Shown here: piece after piece, positions 9,352 to 18,305 of the stretch
Position numbering within the stretch: position 1 is the first letter of the stretch
How the letters are laid out: every line of letters starts with the position of its first letter
Source: Clostridiales bacterium
Lineage (GTDB): Bacteria; Bacillota; Clostridia; Oscillospirales; Oscillospiraceae
Direction: 5' to 3'
Length of the DNA stretch: 59,484 bases
NCBI GenBank assembly: GCA_902363045.1
Contig: CABIYX010000005.1
Span: 68,942-128,425, forward strand
The notes under the pieces: model-generated
Database searches by the model: none
The model's input: the letters and a program-made list of their open reading frames with translations, nothing else
What the model was told of the DNA's origin: nothing
Translations under genes and position numbers: made by a program

Positions 9352-11787
9352 TCAGAGGCGGGTGGGAACGTGCCAGATGTCCTGGGCATAGTCGCGGATG
9401 GAGCGGTCCGCGGCGAAGATGCCGGAGCGGGCGATGTTGATGAGTGACATCTGGTTCCAGCGCTTGCGGCCGGCGTAGGTCTCCAGGGCGCGGCGGTGGG
9501 CCTGGCAGTAGCTGTCGAAGTCAGCCAGCAGCAGGTACTCGTCGGCGGGACTGCCGCCCGCTCCGCGCAGCAGGCGGGCGGTGAGGTCGGAGTAGTCCAC
9601 CTGATCGGAGAAGCCCGCGGAGATCTGGTCGATGACCCGGCGGAGCGCGCCGTTTCCGTTGTAGTAGTCCATGGGGCGGTAGCCGCGGGACTTCAGCTCC
9701 TGCACCTGGCCGGCGGTGAGGCCGAAGAGGAAGATGTTCTCATCCCCCAGCTGCTGGTGCATCTCCACGTTGGCGCCGTCCAGGGTGCCGATGGTCAGAG
9801 CGCCGTTCATCATAAACTTCATGTTGCCGGTGCCGCTGGCCTCCTTGCCGGCGGTGGAGATCTGCTCGCTGAGCTCGCTGGCGGGCATGAGGCGCTCGGC
9901 CAGAGAGACCCGGTAGTTCTCCAAAAAGACCACCTGGAGCTTATCCTTGCAGATCGGATCGGCGGCGATCTGGGCGGCGAGGGAGTTGATGAGCTGGATG
10001 ATCTTTTTGGCCACATGGTAGCCGGGGGCCGCCTTCGCCCCAAAGAGGAAGGTCTGGGGCGTAAAATCCATATTGGGGTTATCCCGCAGCTGATCATACA
10101 GGTGGATGATGTGCAGGACATTGAGCAGCTGGCGCTTGTACTCATGGAGGCGCTTCACCTGGACGTCAAAAATGGCGTCGGTGTTCAGCACCACTCCGGT
10201 CTCCCGGGCCACATAGGCGGCGAAGCGGCGCTTGTTCTCCCGCTTGATGGCCTCCAGGCGGTCCAGCACGGAGGAGTCGTTCTGATACTTCTCCAGGCCG
10301 CGGATGGCCTCGGGGTGGAGCAGATAGTCGTCCCCGCCGGTACACTCCCGCACCAGCGCGTCCAGCTTGGGGTTGATCTGGGAGAGCCAGCGGCGGTGAT
10401 CCACGCCGTTGGTGACGTTCTTGAACTGCTCGGGACGCATGGTATAAGCGTCGTGGAACACATCCTGCTTCAGAATATCCGAGTGGAGGGCGGAGACGCC
10501 GTTGACGGCGTAGCAGGCGCAGACGCACAGGTTGGCCATCCGGACCTCGCCGCCCCAGATGATGGCCATTTTGGACACCTTCTCCTGGTCGCCGGGGAAG
10601 CGCTCCTCCAGCTGGCGCTGGTAGCGGGCGGCGATCTCCTTCAGGATCTGCCAGATCCGGGGCAGAAGGCTCTCGATCAGGCCCTGGGGCCAGCGCTCCA
10701 GAGCCTCGGCCAGGACAGTGTGGTTGGTATAAGCCACCGACTTGGTGACGATATTCCAGGCGTCGTTCCAGCTGTACCCCTCCACATCCATCAGGATGCG
10801 CATCAGCTCGGGGATGACCAGGGTGGGATGGGTGTCGTTGATCTGGAGGACGTGCTTCTCGTGGAAGTTGCGCAGGGTGCCATACTGGGCGCGGTGCTTG
10901 CGCACGATGGACTGGACGGTGGCGGAGACAAAGAAATACTGCTGCTTCAGGCGCAGAGACTTGCCCTCGTAGTGGTTGTCATCGGGATAGAGCACCTTGG
11001 CGATGACCTCGGCCATGGCCTGCTGCTCCACCGCCTTGAGGTACTCGCCCTTGGAGTAATAGGACATATCCACAGGGACGGGGCTCTTGGCGTCCCAGAG
11101 GCGCAGGGTGTTGGTGTGCTTGGTCTGATAGCCGGCGATCTCCATATCCCGGGGGATGGCCAGCACCGTGGTGTAGCCCACGTGCTCCGGGTGGTTCACT
11201 CCGCGCTCGTCCCAGTGGTCTACCACACGGCCGCCGAAGCGGACCTCCTCGGTCTCATCCATCTTGGGGATGAGCCAGGCGTCGCCCAGGCCCAGCCAGT
11301 TGTCGGCCTGCTCTACCTGGCGGCCCTCCACGATCTTCTGCTTAAAGATGCCCAGCTCATAGCAGATGGTATAGCCGGTGGCCGGGATCTCCAGGGTGGT
11401 CATGGAATCCAGATAGCAGGCGGCCAGACGGCCCAGACCGCCGTTGCCCAGACCGGCGTCAGGCTCCTTCTCAAAGAGGTCGGAGGCGGAGTAGCCCAGG
11501 TCCTCCAGCGCCTCCTTCAGGGTATCCAGCAGGCCGAGATTGTAGGCGTTCTTCTCCAGAGAGCGGCCCATGAGGAACTCCATGGACAGGTAGTGGACCT
11601 GCCGCTGCTGGTCCTCCCAGACCCGGTTCCCGGTCTCCATCTGGTGGGCGGACATGATGTCCCGCAGCACCAGGGCGCAGGCCTTGAAGATGTGGTTGGG
11701 ACCGGCGTCCTCCACGTCGCGCCCGAAGTTGCGGTGGAGTTTTCCGACTATCATTTCGGTAAGCTGGGCTTTACTGTATTCAGCCAT
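9352..11787 (-). CDS. glgP: Glycogen/alpha-glucan phosphorylase
   Basis: 811 residues, typical length. It releases glucose-1-phosphate from alpha-1,4-glucan ends using phosphate and pyridoxal phosphate. The PLP-lysine motif EASGTGNMKF is present with Lys657, along with the GNGGLGRLAACYLDS stretch near residue 110 and the GGEVRMANLCV stretch. The start follows ACGGGGGCACAAAA. It is transcribed from its own sigma-A-type promoter (11880-11908) and is separated from glgA by that operon's terminator, so breakdown and synthesis genes can be regulated separately. Nothing is missing from the active site. Confidence 0.95.
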   Translation of the reverse strand: MAEYSKAQLTEMIVGKLHRNFGRDVEDAGPNHIFKACALVLRDIMSAHQMETGNRVWEDQQRQVHYLSMEFLMGRSLEKNAYNLGLLDTLKEALEDLGYSASDLFEKEPDAGLGNGGLGRLAACYLDSMTTLEIPATGYTICYELGIFKQKIVEGRQVEQADNWLGLGDAWLIPKMDETEEVRFGGRVVDHWDERGVNHPEHVGYTTVLAIPRDMEIAGYQTKHTNTLRLWDAKSPVPVDMSYYSKGEYLKAVEQQAMAEVIAKVLYPDDNHYEGKSLRLKQQYFFVSATVQSIVRKHRAQYGTLRNFHEKHVLQINDTHPTLVIPELMRILMDVEGYSWNDAWNIVTKSVAYTNHTVLAEALERWPQGLIESLLPRIWQILKEIAARYQRQLEERFPGDQEKVSKMAIIWGGEVRMANLCVCACYAVNGVSALHSDILKQDVFHDAYTMRPEQFKNVTNGVDHRRWLSQINPKLDALVRECTGGDDYLLHPEAIRGLEKYQNDSSVLDRLEAIKRENKRRFAAYVARETGVVLNTDAIFDVQVKRLHEYKRQLLNVLHIIHLYDQLRDNPNMDFTPQTFLFGAKAAPGYHVAKKIIQLINSLAAQIAADPICKDKLQVVFLENYRVSLAERLMPASELSEQISTAGKEASGTGNMKFMMNGALTIGTLDGANVEMHQQLGDENIFLFGLTAGQVQELKSRGYRPMDYYNGNGALRRVIDQISAGFSDQVDYSDLTARLLRGAGGSPADEYLLLADFDSYCQAHRRALETYAGRKRWNQMSLINIARSGIFAADRSIRDYAQDIWHVPTRL

Positions 11788-12070
11788 TTTTGTGCCCCCG
11801 TTTCATTCTTCATAATTATAAAATGACAAAATAGGGGACCCGGAACAGAAATCCAAACTGTCTCCCGGCCCCGTCTGCTATTGTACCAGATTTCCCCTGA
11901 AGCGTCAATGCGAAGAACAGAGCAAGGGGGAGTCATCTCCACGGTTTTCCCCACTTTTTCGTTCTGTTTTTTGGCTCAAATGGGGAAAAACCGCCGGAAC
12001 AGAACAAAGGCCCGAGTTCCGGCTCCGGCCCGCGTAAAAGTCCTTTCTCCGGTCTGTTTTCCAAAAAAGG
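11788..12070. other. Intergenic region between glgA and glgP
   Basis: This roughly 330-bp gap holds the glgP promoter (11880-11908), the glgA terminator (12071-12097) and, between them, an imperfect inverted repeat (GGTTTTCCCCA at 11943-11953 with TGGGGAAAAACC at 11981-11992). The repeat lies about 35 bp upstream of the glgP -35 element and could be an operator. No gene is seen. Confidence 0.5.
11880..11908 (-). promoter_or_regulatory. Promoter of glgP
   Basis: TTGACG (11908-11903) and TACAAT (11885-11880) on the minus strand with a 17-bp spacer, giving a leader of roughly 90 nt before glgP. Confidence 0.85.
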
Positions 12071-12097
12071 GAGCCCTCCGCCTGACGCGGAGGGCTC
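12071..12097 (-). terminator. Terminator of the glgBCDA operon
   Basis: An 11-bp perfect stem with a 5-nt loop (12071-12081 with 12087-12097). On the minus strand it is followed by CCTTTTTT. It lies 24 bp after the glgA stop. Confidence 0.92.
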
Positions 12098-12120
12098 TGC
12101 GGCGGAGGGACCGTTCGGAC

Positions 12121-13557
12121 TCAGCCGGAAATACGCTGATAGATATCCAGATACTCCTGGGCGGAATGGTCCCAGCTGAAGTCGGCGGTCATGCCGGCCT
12201 TCTGGAGGCCGCGCCAGGCCTCCTTGTCGTTGTAGTAGAGGTCCACTGCCTCCCGGATGACCCAGAGCATATCCCCGGCATTGATGTCGGAGAAGGTGAA
12301 GCCCCGGCCCTCGCCGGTATACTTGTTATAGGGCAGGACGGTGTCCTTCAGTCCGCCGGTCTCACGGACGATGGGGACCGTGCCGAAACGCATGGCGATC
12401 ATCTGGCTCAGACCACATGGCTCGCTGATGGAGGGCATGAGGAACAGGTCCGCGCCGGCGTAGATCATATTGGACAGGGGGCCGGAGTAGGTGATCTGGG
12501 CGGAGAAGCGGCCCGGATACTGCCGCTGGGCGTTTTGGAACGCCTCCTCATACTGCCAGTCCCCGGTGCCCAGCACCACCATCTGCACATCCAGCTCCAT
12601 GATCTGATGGAGGACGTCCGTGACCAGGGAGAAGCCCTTGTGTCCCACCAGACGGGAGACGCAGGCGATGATGGGGGCGGACTCGTCCTCCCGCAGGCCC
12701 AGCTTCCGCTGGAGGGCCAGCTTACAGGCGGTCTTGCCCTTGGCAGGAGCCGCGGGGGTGAAGTTGGCGGCCAGGCCGGGCATGGCCGCAGGATCGTACA
12801 GGGCCATATCGATGCCGTTCAGGATCCCCTGGAGCTTGCCGCTCTGCTGGTTGATGACGCCGTCCATGCCGTGGGCGTAGAAGGGCAGGCGCAGCTCCTG
12901 GGCGTAGGTGGGCGAGACTGTGGTGACATAGGTGGAGGCCATAATGGCGCCCTTCATCAGATTCACATCCCCTTGGTGGGCCAGCATCCCCTCGTTGAAG
13001 TAGTTGCGGCCCAGACCCACCACGTCCTCCAGCACCTGATCGCCGTAGCGGCCCTGATACTCCACATTGTGGATGGTAAAGACGGTTTTGACATGGTTCA
13101 GCTGGGGGATGCGGTATTTGTCCTCCAGCAGATAGACGGGGATCAGAGCGGTCTGCCAGTCGTTGCAATGGATGATGTCCGGGGACCAGTCCAGCTGGCC
13201 CGGCGTCTCCACCACAGCGCGGGAGAAGTAAGCGAAGCGCTCGCAGTCATCGAAGTGGCCGTAAATCTGCCAGCGCTTGAAGTAATACTCGTTATCCACG
13301 AACCAGTAGGTGACGCCCTCCCGCTCCAGCTGGAACAGGCCGCAGTAGACCTGCCGCCAGGAGAGGGTCACATTGAAGTATTTCAGAAAGGTCATCTGGC
13401 TGCGCCACTGGTCTCCGATGCCCTCATACAGGGGGAGAATGACCTTTACCTCGTGCCCCGCCTGAGCCAGCGCCTTGGGCAGGGAGCCGGCCACATCGGC
13501 CAGTCCGCCGGTTTTGATAAAGGGTACCGCCTCGGAGGCGGCAAACAGGATCTTCAT
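12121..13557 (-). CDS. glgA: Glycogen synthase (ADP-glucose type)
   Basis: 478 residues of the GT5 family, extending alpha-1,4-glucan from ADP-glucose. The start is the ATG at 13557 (MKILFAASEAVPF), preceded by AAAGGGGAC; longer upstream frames only read through the palindrome at 13597-13630. The N-terminal KTGGLADVAG motif binds ADP-glucose, and the C-terminal PSISEPCGLSQ stretch carries the family E-x7-E-type motif. It is the last gene of glgB-glgC-glgD-glgA. An 85-bp gap holding a perfect palindrome separates it from glgD. Confidence 0.95.
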   Translation of the reverse strand: MKILFAASEAVPFIKTGGLADVAGSLPKALAQAGHEVKVILPLYEGIGDQWRSQMTFLKYFNVTLSWRQVYCGLFQLEREGVTYWFVDNEYYFKRWQIYGHFDDCERFAYFSRAVVETPGQLDWSPDIIHCNDWQTALIPVYLLEDKYRIPQLNHVKTVFTIHNVEYQGRYGDQVLEDVVGLGRNYFNEGMLAHQGDVNLMKGAIMASTYVTTVSPTYAQELRLPFYAHGMDGVINQQSGKLQGILNGIDMALYDPAAMPGLAANFTPAAPAKGKTACKLALQRKLGLREDESAPIIACVSRLVGHKGFSLVTDVLHQIMELDVQMVVLGTGDWQYEEAFQNAQRQYPGRFSAQITYSGPLSNMIYAGADLFLMPSISEPCGLSQMIAMRFGTVPIVRETGGLKDTVLPYNKYTGEGRGFTFSDINAGDMLWVIREAVDLYYNDKEAWRGLQKAGMTADFSWDHSAQEYLDIYQRISG

Positions 13558-13596
13558 AGTAAGTCCCCTTTCCGCAAGCACAAAATGAAGTTGGAA

Positions 13597-13630
13597 GCCG
13601 GAGCGCTGTGCCGCGGCACAGCGCTCCGGC
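13597..13630 (-). promoter_or_regulatory. 34-bp perfect palindrome between glgD and glgA
   Basis: The 34 bp from 13597 to 13630 are a perfect two-fold palindrome (17-bp arms centred on CCGCGG), starting 12 bp after the glgD stop. No T-run follows, so full termination is unlikely. An mRNA stabilising, processing or partial attenuation role that sets the glgA level is inferred. Confidence 0.75.
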
Positions 13631-13642
13631 GGGCGCACAGCG

Positions 13643-14755
13643 TCAGACCACGGACTCCTTGGCGATGGCCAGAGGGTAAGTCAGATGGCCCATGAGCATC
13701 CGGTCCTGGTTGATCGTGACGTTCTTGTCCGCAATGACATAGGCCAGGGAAGCGCCGCTTCTGACCACGGCTCCCTGCATCAGAACGCTGTTGCACACCC
13801 GGGCGCCCTTCTCGATGATAACGCCCCGGGAGATGATGGAGTTTTCCACCTCGCCCTCGATGAGGCAGCCGTCCGCCACCAGGGAGTGGACAGAGCGGGA
13901 GTCTGGACCGTAGTAGGTGGAGGGGTTGGAGCGGTCCTTGGTGCGGATGGGCCGGTCGGGATTGAAAAGCTCATCCCGGACGGCGGGCTCCAGCAGATCC
14001 ATGGAGCGCTGGAAGTAGCCGCTGACCGACTGGAAGCGGGCCACATAGCCCTGGTGGACATAGGACATCAGCTTCAGGGTCTTGAGCCGGGGCTGGAGGA
14101 CGCCGCGGCTGAAGTTCACGATGTCGTGGGCGGAGCAGTAGTCCACCATGTCCAGCAGCAGCTTTTTGGACAGGACATAGATCTCAAGGCTCTCCAGAGT
14201 GCTGCCGGCGGTGACGGGATGGACGGACAGGTCGGTCACCCGGCCGGTATCATCCACCTCCACATACTCGGAGAAGCGGGGCGCGCCCTTCAGGCTGGGG
14301 GTGCAGACCATGGTCACATCGGCGCCGCTGTCCAGATGCTGCTGGAACACCTCGGCCACCGGCAGGTTGACCGCCATATCACCCCAGGCCAGGATCACAT
14401 AGTCCTGGCGGATATTCTCCAGATAGTCGGCCACACCGGCCAGAGCGTCCATGTTGCCCCGGTACTCGCCGCCCCGCTCCGCATAGCCGAAGGGGGGCAG
14501 GATCCGCAGGCCGCCGTGCTTGCGGGACAGATCCCAGTCCTTGCCGGAGCCCACATGGTCCAGCAGGGACTGATAGCTCTGGTGGACGATCACGCCCACG
14601 TCGGTGATGCCGGCGTTGACATAGTTGGACAGCATAAAGTCGATCAGGCGGTAACGGCCGCCGAACGGCAGAGAGCAGGTGTTGCGGGGGCGGGTCAGCT
14701 CGCCCAAATTGGCGTCAGAGCGGCACGCGAACACGATCCCGTGCAGATCATTCAT
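13643..14755 (-). CDS. glgD: Glucose-1-phosphate adenylyltransferase subunit GlgD
   Basis: 370 residues, the GlgD paralogue that pairs with GlgC in Firmicutes to form the ADP-glucose pyrophosphorylase. The N-terminus aligns with GlgC ([16 protein letters not shown] near residue 29) but has [15 protein letters not shown] in place of the GGxGxRL nucleotide loop, as is normal for this regulatory subunit. The left-handed beta-helix domain is C-terminal. Its start overlaps the glgC stop by 4 bp (ATGA), indicating translational coupling and a matched stoichiometry. Confidence 0.95.
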   Translation of the reverse strand: MNDLHGIVFACRSDANLGELTRPRNTCSLPFGGRYRLIDFMLSNYVNAGITDVGVIVHQSYQSLLDHVGSGKDWDLSRKHGGLRILPPFGYAERGGEYRGNMDALAGVADYLENIRQDYVILAWGDMAVNLPVAEVFQQHLDSGADVTMVCTPSLKGAPRFSEYVEVDDTGRVTDLSVHPVTAGSTLESLEIYVLSKKLLLDMVDYCSAHDIVNFSRGVLQPRLKTLKLMSYVHQGYVARFQSVSGYFQRSMDLLEPAVRDELFNPDRPIRTKDRSNPSTYYGPDSRSVHSLVADGCLIEGEVENSIISRGVIIEKGARVCNSVLMQGAVVRSGASLAYVIADKNVTINQDRMLMGHLTYPLAIAKESVV

Positions 14756-15966
14756 ACCTGCTCACCTCCCTTCACATTTTTCCGGACCATGGCACTTGGC
14801 TTGACCACGGCCTTTTCTCCCACATGGACGCCGCCGGCCACCACGGCGATCCCCCAGTCGGGATCCTCCGAGGGCGGCGCGCCCACAGTGGCCTCGGCCT
14901 CAATGACCGCGCCCTCCGCCACGATGGCGTAGGCCACTACGGCCCCCTTCTTCACCACAGCGCCGGGCATGAGGATGGAGTACTGGACGTCGGCGCCCTC
15001 CTCCACCGTAACCGAATGGAACAGCACGGAATTTTCCACCGAGCCGTCCACCTGACAGCCGCCGGTGACCAGAGAGTGGGAGATCTGAGCGTTGGGTCCG
15101 GTGACATGGGGCGGACGGACGGGCGTGCGGGCATAGATGGGCCAACTGGTGTCATAGAGGTTGATGCCGCTTTCACTGTTGGGGGCCAGCATATCCATGT
15201 TGGCGTCCCACAGGGAGTTGATGGTGCCCACATCCTTCCAATAGCCGTGGAAGCGGTAGGCCATCAGCTTTTCCCCGGCTCCCAGCATGGCGGGGATGAT
15301 GTTTTTGCCGAAGTCGTTGGAGGAGTCGGGATTCGCCTCGTCCTCGATGAGGTAGCGGCGCAACTTGGACCAGGTGAACACATAGATACCCATGGAGGCC
15401 AGGTTGCTCTTGGGCTGCTTGGGCTTCTCCTCAAATTCATAGATCTGGTCGTTCTCGTCCACGTTCATGATGCCGAAGCGGGTGGCCTCCTCCATGGTGA
15501 CCTCCAGAACGGAGATGGTGCAGGCCGCGCCGCTCTTTTTATGCAGGTCCAGCATATCGGTATAGTCCATCTTATAGATATGGTCGCCGGACAGGATGAC
15601 CACATACTCCGGATCATACAGGTCCAGGAAGCCAATGTTCTGGTAGATCGCGTTGGCCGTGCCCTTATACCAGGTGCCCTGGTCGCCCTCACGCATATAG
15701 GGGGGCAGGATATGGACGCCGCCATCGGACCGGTCCAGGTCCCAGGGCTGTCCGGAGCCGATATAGCTGTTCAGCTCCAGAGGACGGTACTGGGTCAGCA
15801 CGCCCACAGTATCAATGCCGGAGTTGACACAGTTGGAAAGGGGGAAATCGATGATGCGGTACTTCCCGCCGAAGGGGACGGCGGGCTTGGCCACATGGCT
15901 GGTCAGGGCGTAGAGACGGCTGCCCTGTCCGCCCGCCAACAGCATGGCCACAACTTCTTTTTTCAT
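14752..15966 (-). CDS. glgC: Glucose-1-phosphate adenylyltransferase
   Basis: 404 residues. It makes ADP-glucose from ATP and glucose-1-phosphate, the committed step of glycogen synthesis. It carries the [11 protein letters not shown] nucleotide loop (12-22), the [15 protein letters not shown] stretch (27-41), the [10 protein letters not shown] catalytic Asp motif and a C-terminal beta-helix with hexapeptide-like repeats. GAGGTGAAGGACA precedes the ATG. It is the second gene of the operon, 62 bp after glgB and overlapping glgD by 4 bp. Confidence 0.96.
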   Translation of the reverse strand: MKKEVVAMLLAGGQGSRLYALTSHVAKPAVPFGGKYRIIDFPLSNCVNSGIDTVGVLTQYRPLELNSYIGSGQPWDLDRSDGGVHILPPYMREGDQGTWYKGTANAIYQNIGFLDLYDPEYVVILSGDHIYKMDYTDMLDLHKKSGAACTISVLEVTMEEATRFGIMNVDENDQIYEFEEKPKQPKSNLASMGIYVFTWSKLRRYLIEDEANPDSSNDFGKNIIPAMLGAGEKLMAYRFHGYWKDVGTINSLWDANMDMLAPNSESGINLYDTSWPIYARTPVRPPHVTGPNAQISHSLVTGGCQVDGSVENSVLFHSVTVEEGADVQYSILMPGAVVKKGAVVAYAIVAEGAVIEAEATVGAPPSEDPDWGIAVVAGGVHVGEKAVVKPSAMVRKNVKGGEQV

Positions 15967-16028
15967 TGTCCTTCACCTCTGTTGTAATGTAGACCGCTGG
16001 ATCGCGGTAAAAACCACAGGCGAGAGGT

Positions 16029-18098
16029 TCACGCCTGATCGGTCTTGGGTTTGTGCCCAGGCCGCGCCGCCGCCTTTGATTTGCGGGCCGCGGTTTTCGC
16101 GGGGGCAGCTTTGCCGGTCCCGGTCCTGGGGGCGCGCTTCTTCTCCGGTTCCTTCTCCCCGGCCTTTTTCTTTCGGACCGGGCTGCGGCGGATACAGCGG
16201 TACACCATCACGGACATGGGGGGCAGGTCGATGGAGAGGGCCTGCTCCTGGTCGTGACAGGGGGCGCTGACCGTTTTGATGGGCGCGGCATCTCCCAGGC
16301 CGGAGCCGCCGAACTCCTCTGCGTCGGTGTTGAGCACCGGGGCCCAGGTCCCCGGGAAGGGGGCGCCCACATAGTAGCCCTTGCGGTGGATGGGGGAGAA
16401 GTTGCACACCACGATGAGGGGGCGTCCCTCCCGGTCCCAGCGGAGGAAGGCCACGGTATTGGCGGTGTGGTCGTCGGCGCACAGCCACTGGAATCCCTGC
16501 CAGGAGTCATCCTGCTCCCAGAGGGCGGGCTCGGCCAGGTAGAAGGCGTTGGCCGCCTGGAAGAACTTGTGGATCTGGCGGTGGGGCTCATATTGAAGGA
16601 GATGCCAGTCCAGAGAGTACTCATAATGCCACTCGTTCCACTGGCCCAGCTCCGCCCCCATGAAGGACAGCTTCTTGCCCGGATGGGTGAGCATATAGGC
16701 GTAGAACGCCCGGACTCCGGCGAACTTCTCATGGTTCTCCCCGGGCATTTTCCCCAGGAAGGAGCCCTTCATGTGGACCACCTCGTCATGGGACAGGGGG
16801 AGGATATAGTTCTCCGAGAAGGCGTACATCAGAGAGAAGGTGATGTCCCGGTGGTTGAACTGGCGGAAATAGGGGTCCAGCTTGATGTAGTGGCAGATGT
16901 CGTTCATCCAGCCCATGTTCCACTTGAAGTTGAAGCCCAGTCCCCCCTCGTCCACAGGGTAGGTGACCTTGGGCCAGGCGGTGGACTCCTCGGCGATCAT
17001 CAGCACGTCGGGATGGGCCGCGAAGATGGTGGTATTCAGCTTCTGGAAGAACTCAATGGCCTCCAGATTTTCCTTTCCTCCATGGATGTTGGGCATCCAG
17101 GCCCCCTCCTGCCGCCCGTAGTCCAGGTAGAGCATGGAGGAGACAGCGTCCACCCGCAGACCATCGGCGTGATACTCCTCCAGCCAGAACATGGCGTTGG
17201 AGAAGAGGAAGGAGCGGACCTCGTTCCGGCCCAGGTCGAAGACCTGGGTGCCCCAGTCGGGGTGCTCTCCCTTCCGGGGATCGGCGTATTCGTAGGTGGG
17301 CGTGCCGTCAAAGTGGTACAGGCCGAAGGCGTCCCGGGGGAAGTGGGCGGGGACCCAGTCCAGAATGACGCCCACCCCGGCCTGATGGAGCTGGTCGATG
17401 AGGTATTTCAGGTCATCCGGCGTACCAAAACGGCTGGTAGCCGCGAAATAGCCGGTGACCTGGTAGCCCCAGGAGGCGTCCAGCGGGTGCTCCATCACGG
17501 GGAGCAGCTCTACATGGGTGTAGCCCATCTCCTTGACGTAGGGCACCAGATAGCGGGCTGTGTCCCGGTAGGAGAGGAACTCACCCTCTCCGGTGCGGCG
17601 CCAGGACCCCAGATGACATTCGTAGATGTTCATGGGCCGGCGGTAAGGCGGGTTTTTGGCCCGGTAGTCCATCCAGCCGGTATCCCCCCAGGGGTACTCA
17701 TCCAGCTCATAGATCTTGGAGGCGTTCCCCGGACGGGTCTCGGCGTGGAAGGCGTATGGATCGGCCTTGGCCGTCACGGTTCCGTCGGCGGCGTGGATGA
17801 CGTATTTGTATGTATCATAGCGCTTCAGGCCGGGCAGGAAGCCCTCCCAGATGCCGCCCTCCAATTTTTCCAGAGGGGCAGCGTTTTCGTCCCATCCGTT
17901 AAAATCACCAAAGACACAGACCTGCCTGGCGTTGGGCGCCCAGACCCGGAAGAGGTAGCCCTCCTGTCCGTCCTTTTGGCAGGGGTGCGCGCCGAAGCAG
18001 CGCCAGGCATGGCAGCTTCTGCCCTCGGAAAACGCCTCTAACTCCAAAAACAGGTCGTATTCAGACAGTTTTCCATTATATTTGACCAATGAGATCAC
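16029..18098 (-). CDS. glgB: 1,4-alpha-glucan branching enzyme with basic C-terminal tail
   Basis: 689 residues. A CBM48 domain (about 45-115) is followed by a GH13 barrel with nucleophile D317 (GLRVDAVSS), acid/base E370 (MIAEES) and H437-D438 (LSHDEVV), then the all-beta C-domain. It forms alpha-1,6 branches in glycogen. Residues 637-689 are an added low-complexity tail rich in Lys, Arg, Ala and Pro, not part of the enzyme fold. The start is uncertain: GTG at 18098 has little ribosome site, whereas TTG at 18089 has AGGTGAT 4 bp upstream. It is the first gene of glgBCDA, about 80 bp downstream of a strong promoter. Confidence 0.94.
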   Translation of the reverse strand: MISLVKYNGKLSEYDLFLELEAFSEGRSCHAWRCFGAHPCQKDGQEGYLFRVWAPNARQVCVFGDFNGWDENAAPLEKLEGGIWEGFLPGLKRYDTYKYVIHAADGTVTAKADPYAFHAETRPGNASKIYELDEYPWGDTGWMDYRAKNPPYRRPMNIYECHLGSWRRTGEGEFLSYRDTARYLVPYVKEMGYTHVELLPVMEHPLDASWGYQVTGYFAATSRFGTPDDLKYLIDQLHQAGVGVILDWVPAHFPRDAFGLYHFDGTPTYEYADPRKGEHPDWGTQVFDLGRNEVRSFLFSNAMFWLEEYHADGLRVDAVSSMLYLDYGRQEGAWMPNIHGGKENLEAIEFFQKLNTTIFAAHPDVLMIAEESTAWPKVTYPVDEGGLGFNFKWNMGWMNDICHYIKLDPYFRQFNHRDITFSLMYAFSENYILPLSHDEVVHMKGSFLGKMPGENHEKFAGVRAFYAYMLTHPGKKLSFMGAELGQWNEWHYEYSLDWHLLQYEPHRQIHKFFQAANAFYLAEPALWEQDDSWQGFQWLCADDHTANTVAFLRWDREGRPLIVVCNFSPIHRKGYYVGAPFPGTWAPVLNTDAEEFGGSGLGDAAPIKTVSAPCHDQEQALSIDLPPMSVMVYRCIRRSPVRKKKAGEKEPEKKRAPRTGTGKAAPAKTAARKSKAAARPGHKPKTDQA

Positions 18099-18176
18099 CT
18101 CATTCCCATGGATTTCACAGTGTGGTGCATCGAAAATAACAACCCTGTAAAAATACCTCCCCTAATATTTATATAA

Positions 18177-18205
18177 ATTATACAACAGGCACAGGATACC
18201 GTCAA
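18177..18205 (-). promoter_or_regulatory. Promoter of the glgBCDA operon
   Basis: TTGACG (18205-18200) and a perfect TATAAT (18182-18177) on the minus strand with a 17-bp spacer, followed by an AT-rich leader. Confidence 0.88.
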
Positions 18206-18264
18206 GTCAAAAGGAGGTTAATTGCGGGATACAGAGCGGAGGGACACACACAAACTGGAAATCC

Positions 18265-18299
18265 GCCGGGGAGGGCACGGGACGCCGCGCCTCCCCGGC
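18265..18299 (-). terminator. Hairpin after dacF
   Basis: A 10-bp perfect stem (GCCGGGGAGG 18265-18274 with 18290-18299) and 15-nt loop immediately follow the dacF stop. The T-run is weak, so termination may be factor-aided. Confidence 0.6.
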
Positions 18300-18305
18300 G
18301 GGGGC

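Noticed and set aside
11943..11992. Inverted repeat upstream of glgP considered as a terminator.
   Set aside because: It is imperfect with a 27-nt loop and lies between the real glgA terminator and the glgP promoter; an operator is more likely but unproven.
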